Positions 19,102 to 27,972 of a stretch of 64,000 nucleotides of DNA are shown here, piece by piece; position 1 is the first letter of the stretch, and each line of letters begins with the position of its first letter. The DNA is from Marinobacter antarcticus. Lineage in GTDB: Bacteria; Pseudomonadota; Gammaproteobacteria; Pseudomonadales; Oleiphilaceae. Location of the stretch: assembly GCF_900142385.1 (NCBI RefSeq), contig NZ_FRAQ01000001.1, positions 2,294,001 to 2,358,000 on the forward strand, in the 5' to 3' direction. Under the pieces are notes generated by a model. It searched no databases, was not told the DNA's origin, and worked only from the letters and a program-made list of their open reading frames with translations. The position numbers and the translations under genes were made by a program.

Positions 19102-21200
19102 GCTTTTGGGTTCGCGCAAAAGATGAGTCTGAAAAACAAAGTGAGAGCCTGCCGTCCCGGGCGTTACTCTGGCTTATCCTGAGTTTTGCGCTGCTCCTGA
19201 CGCCCCAGCTTGGTCGTCTGCCGGTATGGTTGATCCTTGTCTGTGTCGCTTTGGCAGGCTGGCGCTGGCTTGCTCAGCAGGGTCGTGTCCGATTACCGGG
19301 TCGCTGGCTGCGCACGGGTATCATGCTGGTATTGGTTGCGGTCTATCTGGTTCGCGTGCAGGGAAATTTTACCGTCGATACGGCTGCCTCGTTTTTTGTG
19401 CTGGCGGTTGGCCTGAAGTGGCTTGAAACCCGCACTGCCCGCGACTTTTATGTGCTGTTTTATATACTGGTGTATCTGGCCACGGTGAACTTTCTGTTTC
19501 ATCAGGAGATTCACTGGGCGCTGATCAATATAGGTTCGATTGCCTTGTTGCTGATCGGGCTTCAGGTGCTTAACGCACCCGAGCTTCCCGGGGGAATGAA
19601 GGCGGGCTGGCGCAGGCTGGGTATCATGCTGCTGAAAGTGCTGCCGGTGGTTGTGCTGCTGTTCGTATTTTTCCCGCGCATGACCCCTTTGTGGAGCGTG
19701 CCTTTGGTCTCTGGCCAGGCGCGGACCGGGATCAGTGACACTATGCGGCCCGGGGATATATCCAGCCTGGCGCAAAGCAGCGAGCGAGCCTTTCGGGTCA
19801 CCTTCGGCGCTGCCATGCCTGAATATCGGGACAGATACTGGCGTGGCCTGATTCTGGACACTCTCGACGATGGAACCTGGCATCAGAGTGGGTACGAGCC
19901 CTATCGAGCGCTCGGACGGGTTAACGTGGATGGTGGCGTGGGTGAACTGAAACCCCTGGAATACGATGTATTGATGGAACCGACGGATCAGCGCTGGGCC
20001 TTTGCTCTTGAAGGCTCAGTGGCTGTTTCCGATAATGTGATAAAGGAACCAGATGATCTGTTCCGCTTCCGTCGACCGGCAGATAGCCCGGTTCGTTACA
20101 GGCTGGCGCGTGAAACCACGGCGGAAACGCCAACGGGAACCCTGGATCCGGTGGAATCCCGCCGTTACCTTCAGCTTCCGGCAACGGGAAACCCCCGAGC
20201 GCGCGCCCTGGCTGATGAGCTGAAACGGTCAGCCAATGACATTGGCGTGATCCGTACGCTGCTGAGCCGTTTCCGGGAACAACCCTACTATTACACCCTG
20301 CGCCCGCCAAAAATGCCGGACGACGGCATCGACAGCCTGCTTTTCGATGAGAAACGTGGGTTCTGCGCTCACTATGCCGGTGCAACTACTTTTGTGCTGC
20401 GCTCTGCGGGCATTCCCGCACGGGTTGTGGTTGGCTACCAGGGCGGCGAAAGCGGGGCGGGCGACGAGTACCTTATAGTACGTCAGTACGATGCCCATGC
20501 TTGGGTAGAAGCCTGGGTTGAAGGGCGGGGCTGGGTTCGAATTGATCCCACAGCTGCTATTGCCCCCGACCGGATTGAGTCGGGTTTACGGGACGCGGTG
20601 GCCGATGAAGGCTCATTCCTGGAAAATAACTGGACGTCTGCCCAGCGATACGGGGATGTTGCCATTATCCAGTGGGCAAGCCTGCAGCTTGATCGGGTTA
20701 ATTATCAATGGCAGCGCTGGGTGGTTGGTTATCAGGGCCAAAGCCAGCTGGATCTCATGTCCCGCTTGCCCGGCGGGTTCGGCATGCGAGAGCTGGGGTA
20801 CCTTACCGCCGGTATCGTAGGCGCGGGCCTTCTGATTGCAGGCCTGATATCGGCGCTGCAGATGCGCCGGGGCGGGCGACGGGATGGCTACCGGCGCGTG
20901 CTGGGTGCCTGGCACCAGTTGTGCGGGCGGGCAGGGGTGCCGGTCAGAAACGGCGAAACGCCCGCAGCACTGGCTTCACGTCTGGCCGCTGCGGAGCCGG
21001 TTGTGGCCGATTCTGCCAGGCTTTTTGCCCGGATGGTTAACAGCCATTACTATAGGCCTCAATCCGCCCGGGATGACGCCAGCGATCTGAAGCGTTTACG
21101 CCGGTTACTGGCTACCATGACGCGACTGCTTCGCAGAACCGGTAAAAAACGGCCCGGAATGTTCCGTCCCAAGCCTCAAACAGGAAATTACAGTGACTGA
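19098..21200 (+). CDS. tgpA: DUF3488/transglutaminase-like membrane protein TgpA
   Basis: A 700-residue inner-membrane protein. The N-terminal ~200 residues hold several hydrophobic helices (LLWLILSFALLLTPQLG, IMLVLVAVYLVRV, LLKVLPVVVLLFVFF). A periplasmic transglutaminase-like domain follows, with catalytic Cys423 (RGFCAHYAG), His467 (YDAHAWVEAW) and Asp483 (IDPTA). A last helix is near 570-590 (AGIVGAGLLIAGLISAL), then a cytoplasmic tail with a DUF4129-like look. It resembles P. aeruginosa TgpA, reported to be essential for viability. The role is inferred to be peptidoglycan or envelope related. It overlaps the DUF58 gene at its start (ATGA) and holB at its end (8 bases). Confidence 0.9.
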   Translation: MSFWVRAKDESEKQSESLPSRALLWLILSFALLLTPQLGRLPVWLILVCVALAGWRWLAQQGRVRLPGRWLRTGIMLVLVAVYLVRVQGNFTVDTAASFFVLAVGLKWLETRTARDFYVLFYILVYLATVNFLFHQEIHWALINIGSIALLLIGLQVLNAPELPGGMKAGWRRLGIMLLKVLPVVVLLFVFFPRMTPLWSVPLVSGQARTGISDTMRPGDISSLAQSSERAFRVTFGAAMPEYRDRYWRGLILDTLDDGTWHQSGYEPYRALGRVNVDGGVGELKPLEYDVLMEPTDQRWAFALEGSVAVSDNVIKEPDDLFRFRRPADSPVRYRLARETTAETPTGTLDPVESRRYLQLPATGNPRARALADELKRSANDIGVIRTLLSRFREQPYYYTLRPPKMPDDGIDSLLFDEKRGFCAHYAGATTFVLRSAGIPARVVVGYQGGESGAGDEYLIVRQYDAHAWVEAWVEGRGWVRIDPTAAIAPDRIESGLRDAVADEGSFLENNWTSAQRYGDVAIIQWASLQLDRVNYQWQRWVVGYQGQSQLDLMSRLPGGFGMRELGYLTAGIVGAGLLIAGLISALQMRRGGRRDGYRRVLGAWHQLCGRAGVPVRNGETPAALASRLAAAEPVVADSARLFARMVNSHYYRPQSARDDASDLKRLRRLLATMTRLLRRTGKKRPGMFRPKPQTGNYSD

Positions 21201-22224
21201 TATTGCCCTTGAAATGCCCTGGCTTCAAAATGCCTGGCAGGTCGTCCAGAAGCGCTTTGCTGAGGGCCGTCTCCCTCACGCGTTGTTGCTTACCGGGGAG
21301 TGCGGGGTTGGCAAGAGGACGTGGGCAGATGCGGTTGTAGGTCTTCTGTTATGCGCCAGTCCCGGGAACGAGAACACCACTGAACCAGTTGCTTGTGGGC
21401 AGTGTCGCCAGTGCCAGTTGCTTGCCGCTTCGAGTCATCCGGATGTACGGGTGTATTCGCCTGAAAAGTCCCGGATGATAAAGATCGATCAGATAAGGTC
21501 GCTTTCGACCTTTGCGGTCTCGTCGCCTCAGGTAGCAGCCCGCAAGGTTGCCATTATCGATCGGGCCGACCAGCTCAACATCAACTCGGCCAACGCCTTG
21601 CTGAAAACCCTTGAAGAACCAGTATCGGATTTTGTGCTTCTTCTGCTGCAGGAAAGTGGCCGGCCCGTGTTACCGACCATTCGATCACGGTGCCAGGTGT
21701 TGACGATACCGGTACCTTCTACGGATCAGGCCGGTCAATGGCTGGCCGGCAAGGTAGCGGAACTTGAGAGTGGGAAGCAGCCCTCTGCCGAACTGATGGC
21801 AAAGTCTCTGATGCTGGCGGGCAATGCGCCTCGTCTGGCGCTTGAGTACGCCACAGGTGAATTCCCGGCGTTACGGGACGAGGCGTTCGAGAAGTTTCGC
21901 CAATTCATGAAAGGCCAGGTTGCGGTATCTGAAGCAGCCAAGGCCTTTAAAGCGCTGGGGTTGGAAGATATGCTCTGGCTGTTTGAAGGGTGGGCGGTCG
22001 ATCTCGCCCGGCTGGGTGCCGGGGGTAAAGCAAACGATCATGAGGCAGAAGAAATGCTCGGGTTTCTCGCCGGTATTAACCCGGCCTGGCGCGCTCATGA
22101 ACTGCTGAGCATGGTTCGGGAAGCTCGGGCTGCCGGCGTTTACAACGTCAACCCGGAACTGGAAGCCAGCCGGTTGCTGATAGCGTGGCGCGACCTGATG
22201 CCTACGAAGCGTCGCGCATCCTGA
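21193..22224 (+). CDS. holB: DNA polymerase III subunit delta' HolB
   Basis: Clamp-loader subunit of 343 residues. The P-loop-like GECGVGKRTW is at about 37-46. A zinc-binding cluster CGQCRQCQLLAASSHPDV is at about 72-89, with the fourth cysteine (CASP) just before it. ALLKTLEEP and IRSRCQVL are the AAA+ sensor and arginine-finger regions. The GTG start 21193 is preceded by AGGAAA and overlaps the end of tgpA. The order holB-pilZ is the same as in Pseudomonas (PA2961-PA2960). Confidence 0.94.
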   Translation: MTDIALEMPWLQNAWQVVQKRFAEGRLPHALLLTGECGVGKRTWADAVVGLLLCASPGNENTTEPVACGQCRQCQLLAASSHPDVRVYSPEKSRMIKIDQIRSLSTFAVSSPQVAARKVAIIDRADQLNINSANALLKTLEEPVSDFVLLLLQESGRPVLPTIRSRCQVLTIPVPSTDQAGQWLAGKVAELESGKQPSAELMAKSLMLAGNAPRLALEYATGEFPALRDEAFEKFRQFMKGQVAVSEAAKAFKALGLEDMLWLFEGWAVDLARLGAGGKANDHEAEEMLGFLAGINPAWRAHELLSMVREARAAGVYNVNPELEASRLLIAWRDLMPTKRRAS

Positions 22225-22255
22225 TTGCGCTTTTGCGTAGAACAACTGCTATGAT
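22225..22255 (+). promoter_or_regulatory. Possible sigma-70 promoter for pilZ
   Basis: A TATGAT -10 hexamer at 22250-22255 lies in the holB-pilZ gap. TTGCGC (22225-22230) upstream gives a 19-base spacer, longer than ideal. The match is moderate only. Confidence 0.3.
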
Positions 22256-22327
22256 TTCGAATTATCAGGGATTTTTTCCTGCACGTTCTGTTTAACGGTA
22301 AAACATTCAATTTAAAAGGTGTCAGAT

Positions 22328-22678
22328 ATGGGGCCCGGATTTGGTGCGCGCAGCGGCATTCTTACCCTGACGATTAAAGACAAAGCGGTTTTATACGCCG
22401 CTTATATGCCGTACATCCGCGAGGGTGGTCTGTTCATACCCACGCAGAAGCAGTACCGGCTCGGCGATGAGGTTTTTCTGCTACTGAACCTCATGGATGA
22501 GCCGGAGAAGATACCCGTTGCAGGCAAGGTTATCTGGATCACGCCCAAGGGTGCCCAGGGCAACCGTGCTGCAGGCATAGGTGTGCAATTCAACGGTGAT
22601 GATGCAAGCGCCAGAACCAAGATTGAAGCTTATCTCGCCGGTTCTCTGAGCTCTGATCGCCCGACGCATACGATGTGA
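22328..22678 (+). CDS. pilZ: Type IV pilus biogenesis protein PilZ
   Basis: A 116-residue PilZ-fold protein required for type IV pilus assembly, where it works with PilB and the FimX pathway. It is nearly collinear with P. aeruginosa PilZ as I recall it: GILTLTIKDKAVLYAAYMP, YRLGDEVFLLLNLMDE, KVIWITPKGAQGNRAAGIG and the end SDRPTHTM. The RxxxR c-di-GMP motif is absent, as in the founding PilZ, so it probably does not bind the nucleotide itself. ATG 22328 with AAGG eight bases upstream is preferred over GTG 22319. It immediately follows holB. Confidence 0.93.
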   Translation: MGPGFGARSGILTLTIKDKAVLYAAYMPYIREGGLFIPTQKQYRLGDEVFLLLNLMDEPEKIPVAGKVIWITPKGAQGNRAAGIGVQFNGDDASARTKIEAYLAGSLSSDRPTHTM

Positions 22679-22692
22679 GGTGCGATTCAGAG

Positions 22693-23607
22693 ATGAATGA
22701 CGTTGCACTATCGCCAGACGTTCGCGAAAACGAGACCGGTTTGCACGAGTCGGAATGGCCGCTGCAACACATTACTCTGGCAGGTCTGAGTTGGCCTGCT
22801 GAGCGCATATCACGAGCATCTAACCCGCCAATTATTATGCTACACGGCTGGCTGGACAATAGTCTGACGTTCACCAGAATAGCGCCGGAACTGGCGAAAT
22901 TGTCGTCTTTGCACGCGGTGGATATGGCCGGCCACGGTCATTCCGGACACCGGCCTCAGGGGCAGGGCTATTTGCTGATGGATTACGTGGCTGACATCGC
23001 CGAACTGATCGAGGAACACTTCCGCGACGGGAAGGTGGATATTGTCGGTCATTCACTGGGCGGCATTGTCGGGGCACTCTACGCTGCAGCCTTTCCCGAG
23101 AGGGTGCGAAGGCTGGTGATGATCGACAGCCTGGGTGCACTTAGCCGTTCCGTTAGCGAAACCGTTCCGCAACTTCGCAAGTCCATTAAAAAGCGAATTG
23201 CAGGTTCCGGTAAACCGGCCGTTTACCCGGATGTGGTCACTGCAGCAAAAGTGCGCGAAGGCGGGCTCAGCCCGCTCAGCCACGAAGCGGCACTGACATT
23301 GATCCCGCGCAACCTGAAACCCGAGGGCGATGGCTATGGCTGGCGTACAGACCCGCGTTTACGGCATCCCACGGCGTTGATGATGACGGAGGAGCAGGTT
23401 ATTGCTTCGCTGAAGGCCATCCAGGCTCCGACTTTGTTCGTACGTGCTAAAGAAGGATTGCTGGCCAACCGAAAAGGAATGGATAACCGTGCAGATGCGA
23501 TGTCATATCTGCAAACAGTGGATGTTCCTGGTGGACATCATTGTCACCTGGACGGGGACACCCGCCCGGTCGCCGATGCTGTCAAAAACTTTCTTGAGAA
23601 TGAGTGA
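22693..23607 (+). CDS. Alpha/beta hydrolase
   Basis: A 304-residue alpha/beta-hydrolase-fold enzyme. The HG oxyanion motif is in MLHGWLDNSLTF, the nucleophile is Ser121 in GHSLGG, and the C-terminal catalytic histidine is in PGGHHCHLDG. The lid region follows SLGALS. Such proteins are esterases or serine hydrolases with unassigned substrates. ATG 22693 is chosen; GTG 22675 would overlap the pilZ stop and has no signal of its own. The 3' end overlaps the next gene by 8 bases. In Pseudomonas pilZ is followed by tatD, so this neighbour differs. Confidence 0.82.
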   Translation: MNDVALSPDVRENETGLHESEWPLQHITLAGLSWPAERISRASNPPIIMLHGWLDNSLTFTRIAPELAKLSSLHAVDMAGHGHSGHRPQGQGYLLMDYVADIAELIEEHFRDGKVDIVGHSLGGIVGALYAAAFPERVRRLVMIDSLGALSRSVSETVPQLRKSIKKRIAGSGKPAVYPDVVTAAKVREGGLSPLSHEAALTLIPRNLKPEGDGYGWRTDPRLRHPTALMMTEEQVIASLKAIQAPTLFVRAKEGLLANRKGMDNRADAMSYLQTVDVPGGHHCHLDGDTRPVADAVKNFLENE

Positions 23608-24514
23608 TACCTTGCCAAAGATTGTCGTGTTCCATTTGCTTTTTATTGCGATGCTATCCATGAGTTCCGGCATCGCCAGTGCGGCGGTGCCGGAAACAGT
23701 TCCGGAAGCATTTGCCCAGTCGGTGCTGGAAGAAACAGTTCCGATTGAATCTTCCGGGCACCTGGTGCTTTTCAGCGCAGTGCGCGAGGTCAACAACGAG
23801 ATTCGCTCAGATTCCATGGCCCGGCTGCGGGTTACCGGAGAAGGGCGACTGTATCAGATCTCCCGTGACTCGAACCGCCGGGATGCCCGGGAGCACTATC
23901 TTGGTTTGCTGCGGGATCGTGGTGCGAGAATTTTGTTTGAATGCTCGGGCATTCGCTGCGGTCGCAGCAACGTCTGGGCAAACCAGATATTCAATCAGGC
24001 GGTTCTGTACGGCCGGGATGCCACTCAGGATTATCTGGTGGCAGGCCAGGTAGCAGACGATGGCAGCCGTTGGCTCACGTCTGTGTATACCGTAACCCGG
24101 GGCAACCTGAGAGAGTATGTGTGGGTCGAGCACTTGCAGGTTGCTGCGGGCGGATCTATCCCCGGCCTTGGTACGGTGAACAACAGGGTTTTCGGGCCAG
24201 TGGTTGTGCCCTGGAAAGGCGGAGTCACATATCGGTTTGACTGGCAGGCGACAGATCGCCGGAAGGTTAATGATCTTGCCCGGGCCGAGGGTGCCAAGGT
24301 GGTTCTTGTGGGTTACTCGGTACTTGCTGCTGATGAGTCGTTCAGTGATGCAATGGGTCGTGCCCGCAAGGCTGCCGAGTCGCTTTCCGAGGTACTGGTC
24401 AAAACCGGTGTTTCCAGACAACAGCAGGAACTGCTGATCGTTGGGCCTTCGGTGGTTGTGACTGATCCGGGGAGACAGGGCGACCGGGTTGAAGTGATGG
24501 TTATAACGAGGTAA
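23600..24514 (+). CDS. DUF4892 domain-containing exported protein
   Basis: A 304-residue protein with an N-terminal signal peptide (IVVFHLLFIAMLSMSSGIAS then ASA). The central part (HYLGLLRDRGARILFECSGI and CGRSNVWANQIFN) matches the DUF4892 family of proteobacterial envelope proteins. The last ~75 residues (VVLVGYSVLAADES and ARKAAESLSEVLVKTGV) show the spacing of an OmpA-like domain, which may mean contact with peptidoglycan; this is inference. The start ATG 23600 lies inside the end of the hydrolase gene. An in-frame extension back to 23444 is only read-through of that gene. No function has been assigned to the family. Confidence 0.78.
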   Translation: MSDTLPKIVVFHLLFIAMLSMSSGIASAAVPETVPEAFAQSVLEETVPIESSGHLVLFSAVREVNNEIRSDSMARLRVTGEGRLYQISRDSNRRDAREHYLGLLRDRGARILFECSGIRCGRSNVWANQIFNQAVLYGRDATQDYLVAGQVADDGSRWLTSVYTVTRGNLREYVWVEHLQVAAGGSIPGLGTVNNRVFGPVVVPWKGGVTYRFDWQATDRRKVNDLARAEGAKVVLVGYSVLAADESFSDAMGRARKAAESLSEVLVKTGVSRQQQELLIVGPSVVVTDPGRQGDRVEVMVITR

Positions 24515-24518
24515 TTAC

Positions 24519-25667
24519 GTGTCGGAAAATAATGTGTCCAAGGTGCTGGAAAACTCCGGTATCTCAGCCACAGAGGCTAGCGCCGGTTCCGAAGGTCAGG
24601 GCCGCAAGCGCAAGCGTCAAACGGTTGCCCTTACCCTGGGTAGTGGAGGCGCCCGTGGTTATGCGCATATCGGTGCCATCGAGATCCTTGCCGAGCGCGG
24701 CTATAACATTATTGCCATTTCTGGCTGCTCTATGGGTGCGCTTGTGGGGGGTATGTATGCCGCTGGTAAAATGCAGGATTACAAGGACTGGGTAACCGGG
24801 CTTGGCCAGTTTGACGTGCTCAAACTGCTGGATCTGACCTTCAACTCCGTGGGAGCAATCCGGGGCGAGAAGATTTTCTCTGTGGTACGGGAGATGCTGG
24901 GTGATATCCGTATCGAGAATCTGCCGTTGCACTATACTGCCGTAGCCACGGATTTGCTGGCTCATAAGGAAATCTGGTTTCAGGAAGGTCCGCTGGACAG
25001 GGCGATTCGCGCATCCGTTGCTATTCCCAGTGTCGTAACCCCTCTGGTTCTTGATGGCCGGGTTCTGGTCGATGGTGCCTTGCTGAATCCGTTGCCTATC
25101 ATTCCGACCATTTCGGCCCATGCGGATCTCGTCGTCGCAGTGAACCTCAGCGGTGAGGATGACCGGCGCCAGAGAGTATCGGATGCAGCGTTTAACCGTA
25201 ACCAGGATGGAATCGACAGCGGTGATGCGGACGAGTGGATGGATACATTCCGCGACAAAGCGTCCCGGTGGTTTGACTGGGATGCACTGAAATCTCTGGG
25301 AGTCGGAAAGCCGGATTCGGGTGTCAGCCCGGAAGACAGAATTTCGAAAGAAATGCAGAAAAAAGAGCGTTCTAAACAAAGCGAAAAAAAGTATCAGGAA
25401 GATCACGAAACCATCAATTGGGATAAACTGGGTATCGGTAAATTCGATGTAATGAACCTCACCATCGAAACCATGCAAAGTGCTCTGGTTCAGTACAAGA
25501 TTGCCGGTTATCCGCCGGATCTGCTGGTTAATATCCCCAAGAACGCCTCTCGGAGTTACGACTACCACAAGGCACCCGAGCTGATTCAGCTTGGGCGTGA
25601 ACGCATGGCCGCAGCTCTGGATCGCTTCGAGGAAAGCCGGAGTAGCTCGGGGCCGCTGGCGATCTGA
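24519..25667 (+). CDS. Patatin-like phospholipase family protein (RssA/NTE-like)
   Basis: A 382-residue serine hydrolase. The oxyanion glycines are in LTLGSGGARGYAHIGA at about 38-53. The nucleophile is Ser71 in GCSMG, and the dyad aspartate is Asp185 in VDGALLNPLP. This layout fits the NTE/RssA branch of patatins. A charged insert at about 285-300 (KEMQKKERSKQSEKK) is hydrophilic and may be a flexible linker. There is no signal peptide. GTG 24519 has GAGGT about seven bases upstream. It is the second patatin in the window, unrelated in architecture to the DUF3336 protein at 6.8 kb. Confidence 0.88.
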   Translation: MSENNVSKVLENSGISATEASAGSEGQGRKRKRQTVALTLGSGGARGYAHIGAIEILAERGYNIIAISGCSMGALVGGMYAAGKMQDYKDWVTGLGQFDVLKLLDLTFNSVGAIRGEKIFSVVREMLGDIRIENLPLHYTAVATDLLAHKEIWFQEGPLDRAIRASVAIPSVVTPLVLDGRVLVDGALLNPLPIIPTISAHADLVVAVNLSGEDDRRQRVSDAAFNRNQDGIDSGDADEWMDTFRDKASRWFDWDALKSLGVGKPDSGVSPEDRISKEMQKKERSKQSEKKYQEDHETINWDKLGIGKFDVMNLTIETMQSALVQYKIAGYPPDLLVNIPKNASRSYDYHKAPELIQLGRERMAAALDRFEESRSSSGPLAI

Positions 25668-25720
25668 GCCAGTGCAGTCGCAGAGCAATCACGTGGCTGC
25701 AGTAAAGCCATGAAACAGCG

Positions 25721-25726
25721 TATAAT
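25721..25726 (+). promoter_or_regulatory. TATAAT -10 element upstream of prmB
   Basis: A perfect TATAAT lies 37 bases before the prmB start. No good -35 hexamer is seen 16-18 bases upstream, so the promoter may be activator-dependent or weak. Confidence 0.4.
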
Positions 25727-25762
25727 CCCGCGCTGAATCCGCATCTACAGGAAACAGCGTTT

Positions 25763-26665
25763 GTGACCAGCCTGATTGAAGATCTTCATACCGTTCGCGA
25801 CTACCTTCGCTATGCCTCTTCGCAGTTCGCTGCCTCCAGGGTTTTCTTTGGCCATGGCACGGATAACGTATGGGATGAGGCGGTTCATCTGGTCATGCGT
25901 AGCCTGCACCTTCCACTGGAAAACAATACCCTGTTTCTGGATGCGCGCCTAACCCGTGAAGAACGTCAGCTTATTCTTGAGCGCATTCGGCGCCGTATCG
26001 ATGAGCGTGTTCCTATCGCTTATCTTCTGGGTGAAGCCTGGTTTATGGGTATGCCGTTCCATGTAGATGAGCGTGTGCTGGTGCCGCGTTCGCCCATCGG
26101 TGAGCTGATTGAAAACGGGTTCCAGCCCTGGCTGGGGGATAAACCGGTTGAGCGGATTCTTGATCTTTGCACAGGGAGCGGCTGTATTGGTATAGGCGCG
26201 GCCTCGGTGTTTGAGGATGCCAGTGTGGATCTCTCCGACATTTCACCAGAGGCGCTGGCGGTTGCCGAATCAAACATAGAGTTTCACGAACTCCGGGACC
26301 GGGTGCGCACGGTGCAATCGGATGTGTTCGCGAACATCCGCGGGCAGTACGATATCATTGTCAGTAATCCGCCTTATGTTGATGCGGAAGATCTGACGGC
26401 TATGCCACAGGAATTCCACCATGAACCTGTGCTGGGCCTCGCCGCAGGTAATGACGGGCTGGATATTGCGCACAGGATTATTGCCGGTGCCGCAGAGCAT
26501 CTTACGCCGGGCGGTTTGCTGGTGGTCGAGGTGGGGAACAGCTGGATGGCTCTGGATGAGGCTTATCCGGATCTTCCTTTTACCTGGCTGGAATTCAGTA
26601 ACGGCGGCGATGGCGTTTTCGCTATCACTGAGCAGGATCTACGCCAGTGGCAAAGCAAGCATTAA
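25763..26665 (+). CDS. prmB: 50S ribosomal protein L3 N5-glutamine methyltransferase PrmB
   Basis: Methylates the glutamine of ribosomal protein L3 with S-adenosylmethionine. It has 300 residues. The substrate-binding NPPY is at 202-205, and the SAM motif [14 protein letters not shown] is near 137. The PrmB-specific N-terminus includes [11 protein letters not shown] and [18 protein letters not shown], with the conserved VLVPRSPI. Start is GTG 25763 with AGGAAAC upstream. The prmB-aroC order is widespread in gammaproteobacteria. Confidence 0.95.
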   Translation: MTSLIEDLHTVRDYLRYASSQFAASRVFFGHGTDNVWDEAVHLVMRSLHLPLENNTLFLDARLTREERQLILERIRRRIDERVPIAYLLGEAWFMGMPFHVDERVLVPRSPIGELIENGFQPWLGDKPVERILDLCTGSGCIGIGAASVFEDASVDLSDISPEALAVAESNIEFHELRDRVRTVQSDVFANIRGQYDIIVSNPPYVDAEDLTAMPQEFHHEPVLGLAAGNDGLDIAHRIIAGAAEHLTPGGLLVVEVGNSWMALDEAYPDLPFTWLEFSNGGDGVFAITEQDLRQWQSKH

Positions 26666-26702
26666 ACCAATTTCTTAAAATACCCTAACAAGATATTGAA
26701 TT

Positions 26703-27797
26703 ATGTCAGGAAATTCCTTCGGAAAACTGTTTACTGTCACCACCTTTGGTGAAAGCCATGGCGCTGCGTTAGGCTGCATTATTGACGGGTGCCCGCCGGG
26801 CCTTGAGCTTTCGGAAGCGGATATGCAGGCTGATCTGGATCGCCGCAAGCCGGGTACGTCGCGTCACACGACCCAGCGTCGTGAAGCGGATGAGGTGCGT
26901 ATCCTGTCCGGTGTGTTTGAAGGCAAAACCACTGGTACGCCGATCGGCCTGATCATTGAAAACACAGACCAGCGCTCCAAGGACTATTCGAAGATTTCGG
27001 AGCAGTTCCGCCCGGCCCACGCCGATTACACTTACATGCATAAGTATGGCGTGCGCGATTATCGCGGTGGTGGTCGCTCCTCGGCACGTGAGACGGCCAT
27101 GCGGGTAGCAGCCGGTGCCGTGGCCCGAAAGTTTCTGGAGCAGCGCCTGGGTATCCGTATTCGTGGGTATCTGTCTGAGCTTGGGCCTATTCGTGCAGAG
27201 AAGCTGGACTGGGAACAGGTGCATCAGAATCCGTTTTTCTGTCCGGATGCCGATAAGGTTCCGGAGATGGAGGCCTACATGGATGCCCTTCGTAAGGAAG
27301 GGGATTCTATTGGTGCGCGCATTAATGTGGTAGCTGAGGGCGTGCCTCCGGGGTTGGGTGAGCCAGTTTTTGACCGGCTGGATGCGGATTTGGCCCATGC
27401 GTTGATGAGTATCAATGCGGTGAAGGGTGTGGAGATTGGTGCGGGCTTTGGGTGCGTTGCCCAAAAGGGCACTAAGCACAGGGATGAGATGACTCCGGAA
27501 GGATTTTTGTCGAATCACGCGGGTGGTGTGCTTGGGGGTATTTCTTCTGGGCAGCCGATTCTTGCCAGTATTGCGTTGAAGCCGACGTCGAGTTTGCGTT
27601 TGCCGGGTCGTAGTATTGATGTGAATGGTAATCCCGTTGAGGTTATTACCACGGGGCGGCACGATCCTTGTGTGGGTATCCGGGCGACGCCGATTGCTGA
27701 GGCGATGATGGCGATTGTGTTGATGGATCATTATTTACGCCATCGTGGTCAGAATGGGGATGTTACTGTTTCTACGCCTGTTATTGGTCAGCTCTAA
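26703..27797 (+). CDS. aroC: Chorismate synthase AroC
   Basis: Last step of the shikimate pathway: EPSP to chorismate, with reduced FMN. It has 364 residues. Signature motifs are [19 protein letters not shown] near the N-terminus, [25 protein letters not shown] (FMN and substrate site) and the C-terminal [17 protein letters not shown]. Product feeds the trp and pab genes in this window. From about base 27300 codon choice shifts towards T- and G-ending codons, noticeably unlike the first half. Downstream is the large inverted repeat. Confidence 0.97.
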   Translation: MSGNSFGKLFTVTTFGESHGAALGCIIDGCPPGLELSEADMQADLDRRKPGTSRHTTQRREADEVRILSGVFEGKTTGTPIGLIIENTDQRSKDYSKISEQFRPAHADYTYMHKYGVRDYRGGGRSSARETAMRVAAGAVARKFLEQRLGIRIRGYLSELGPIRAEKLDWEQVHQNPFFCPDADKVPEMEAYMDALRKEGDSIGARINVVAEGVPPGLGEPVFDRLDADLAHALMSINAVKGVEIGAGFGCVAQKGTKHRDEMTPEGFLSNHAGGVLGGISSGQPILASIALKPTSSLRLPGRSIDVNGNPVEVITTGRHDPCVGIRATPIAEAMMAIVLMDHYLRHRGQNGDVTVSTPVIGQL

Positions 27798-27821
27798 GCC
27801 AAACAGTCCGGTGGAGCGATC

Positions 27822-27924
27822 CAGTCAGGTGAGGCTATTCAAAAAACGCCCGTGAATACATCCTTGTAGGGCTTCGTCGCGCCGTCCTTGGCGCTCCAGA
27901 TTTTTGAATAGCCTCACCTGACTG
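27822..27924. repeat. Large inverted-repeat element (24 bp perfect arms, structured loop)
   Basis: Two perfect 24-base arms, 27822-27845 and 27901-27924, face each other across a 55-base centre. The arm starts CAGTCAGGTGAGGCTATTC and ends in AAAAA. The centre contains its own hairpin, GCGCC-6 nt-GGCGC (near 27880-27895), after GTGAATACATCCTTGTAGGG. That central motif resembles dispersed intergenic repeats I recall from Marinobacter-like genomes (ATACATCC, then GCGCC.TCC.TGGCGC). The A/T tracts are at the loop side of the stem, so it is not a normal terminator. No ORF is inside. It could be a small non-autonomous element or an mRNA stabilising structure. Confidence 0.85.
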
Positions 27925-27972
27925 AATCACCATACTTCCGCGTTTTACCAATATTTTCTGGGAGATACCGAG

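Noticed and set aside
23444..23599. N-terminal extension of the DUF4892 protein
   Set aside because: This part overlaps the hydrolase gene in another frame; the signal peptide begins at ATG 23600.
24564..25688. 374-codon minus-strand ORF
   Set aside because: Antisense to the RssA-like patatin gene; no recognisable motif and no Shine-Dalgarno.
26769..27731. 320-codon minus-strand ORF
   Set aside because: Antisense to aroC; His/Arg/Thr-rich composition typical of shadow frames.
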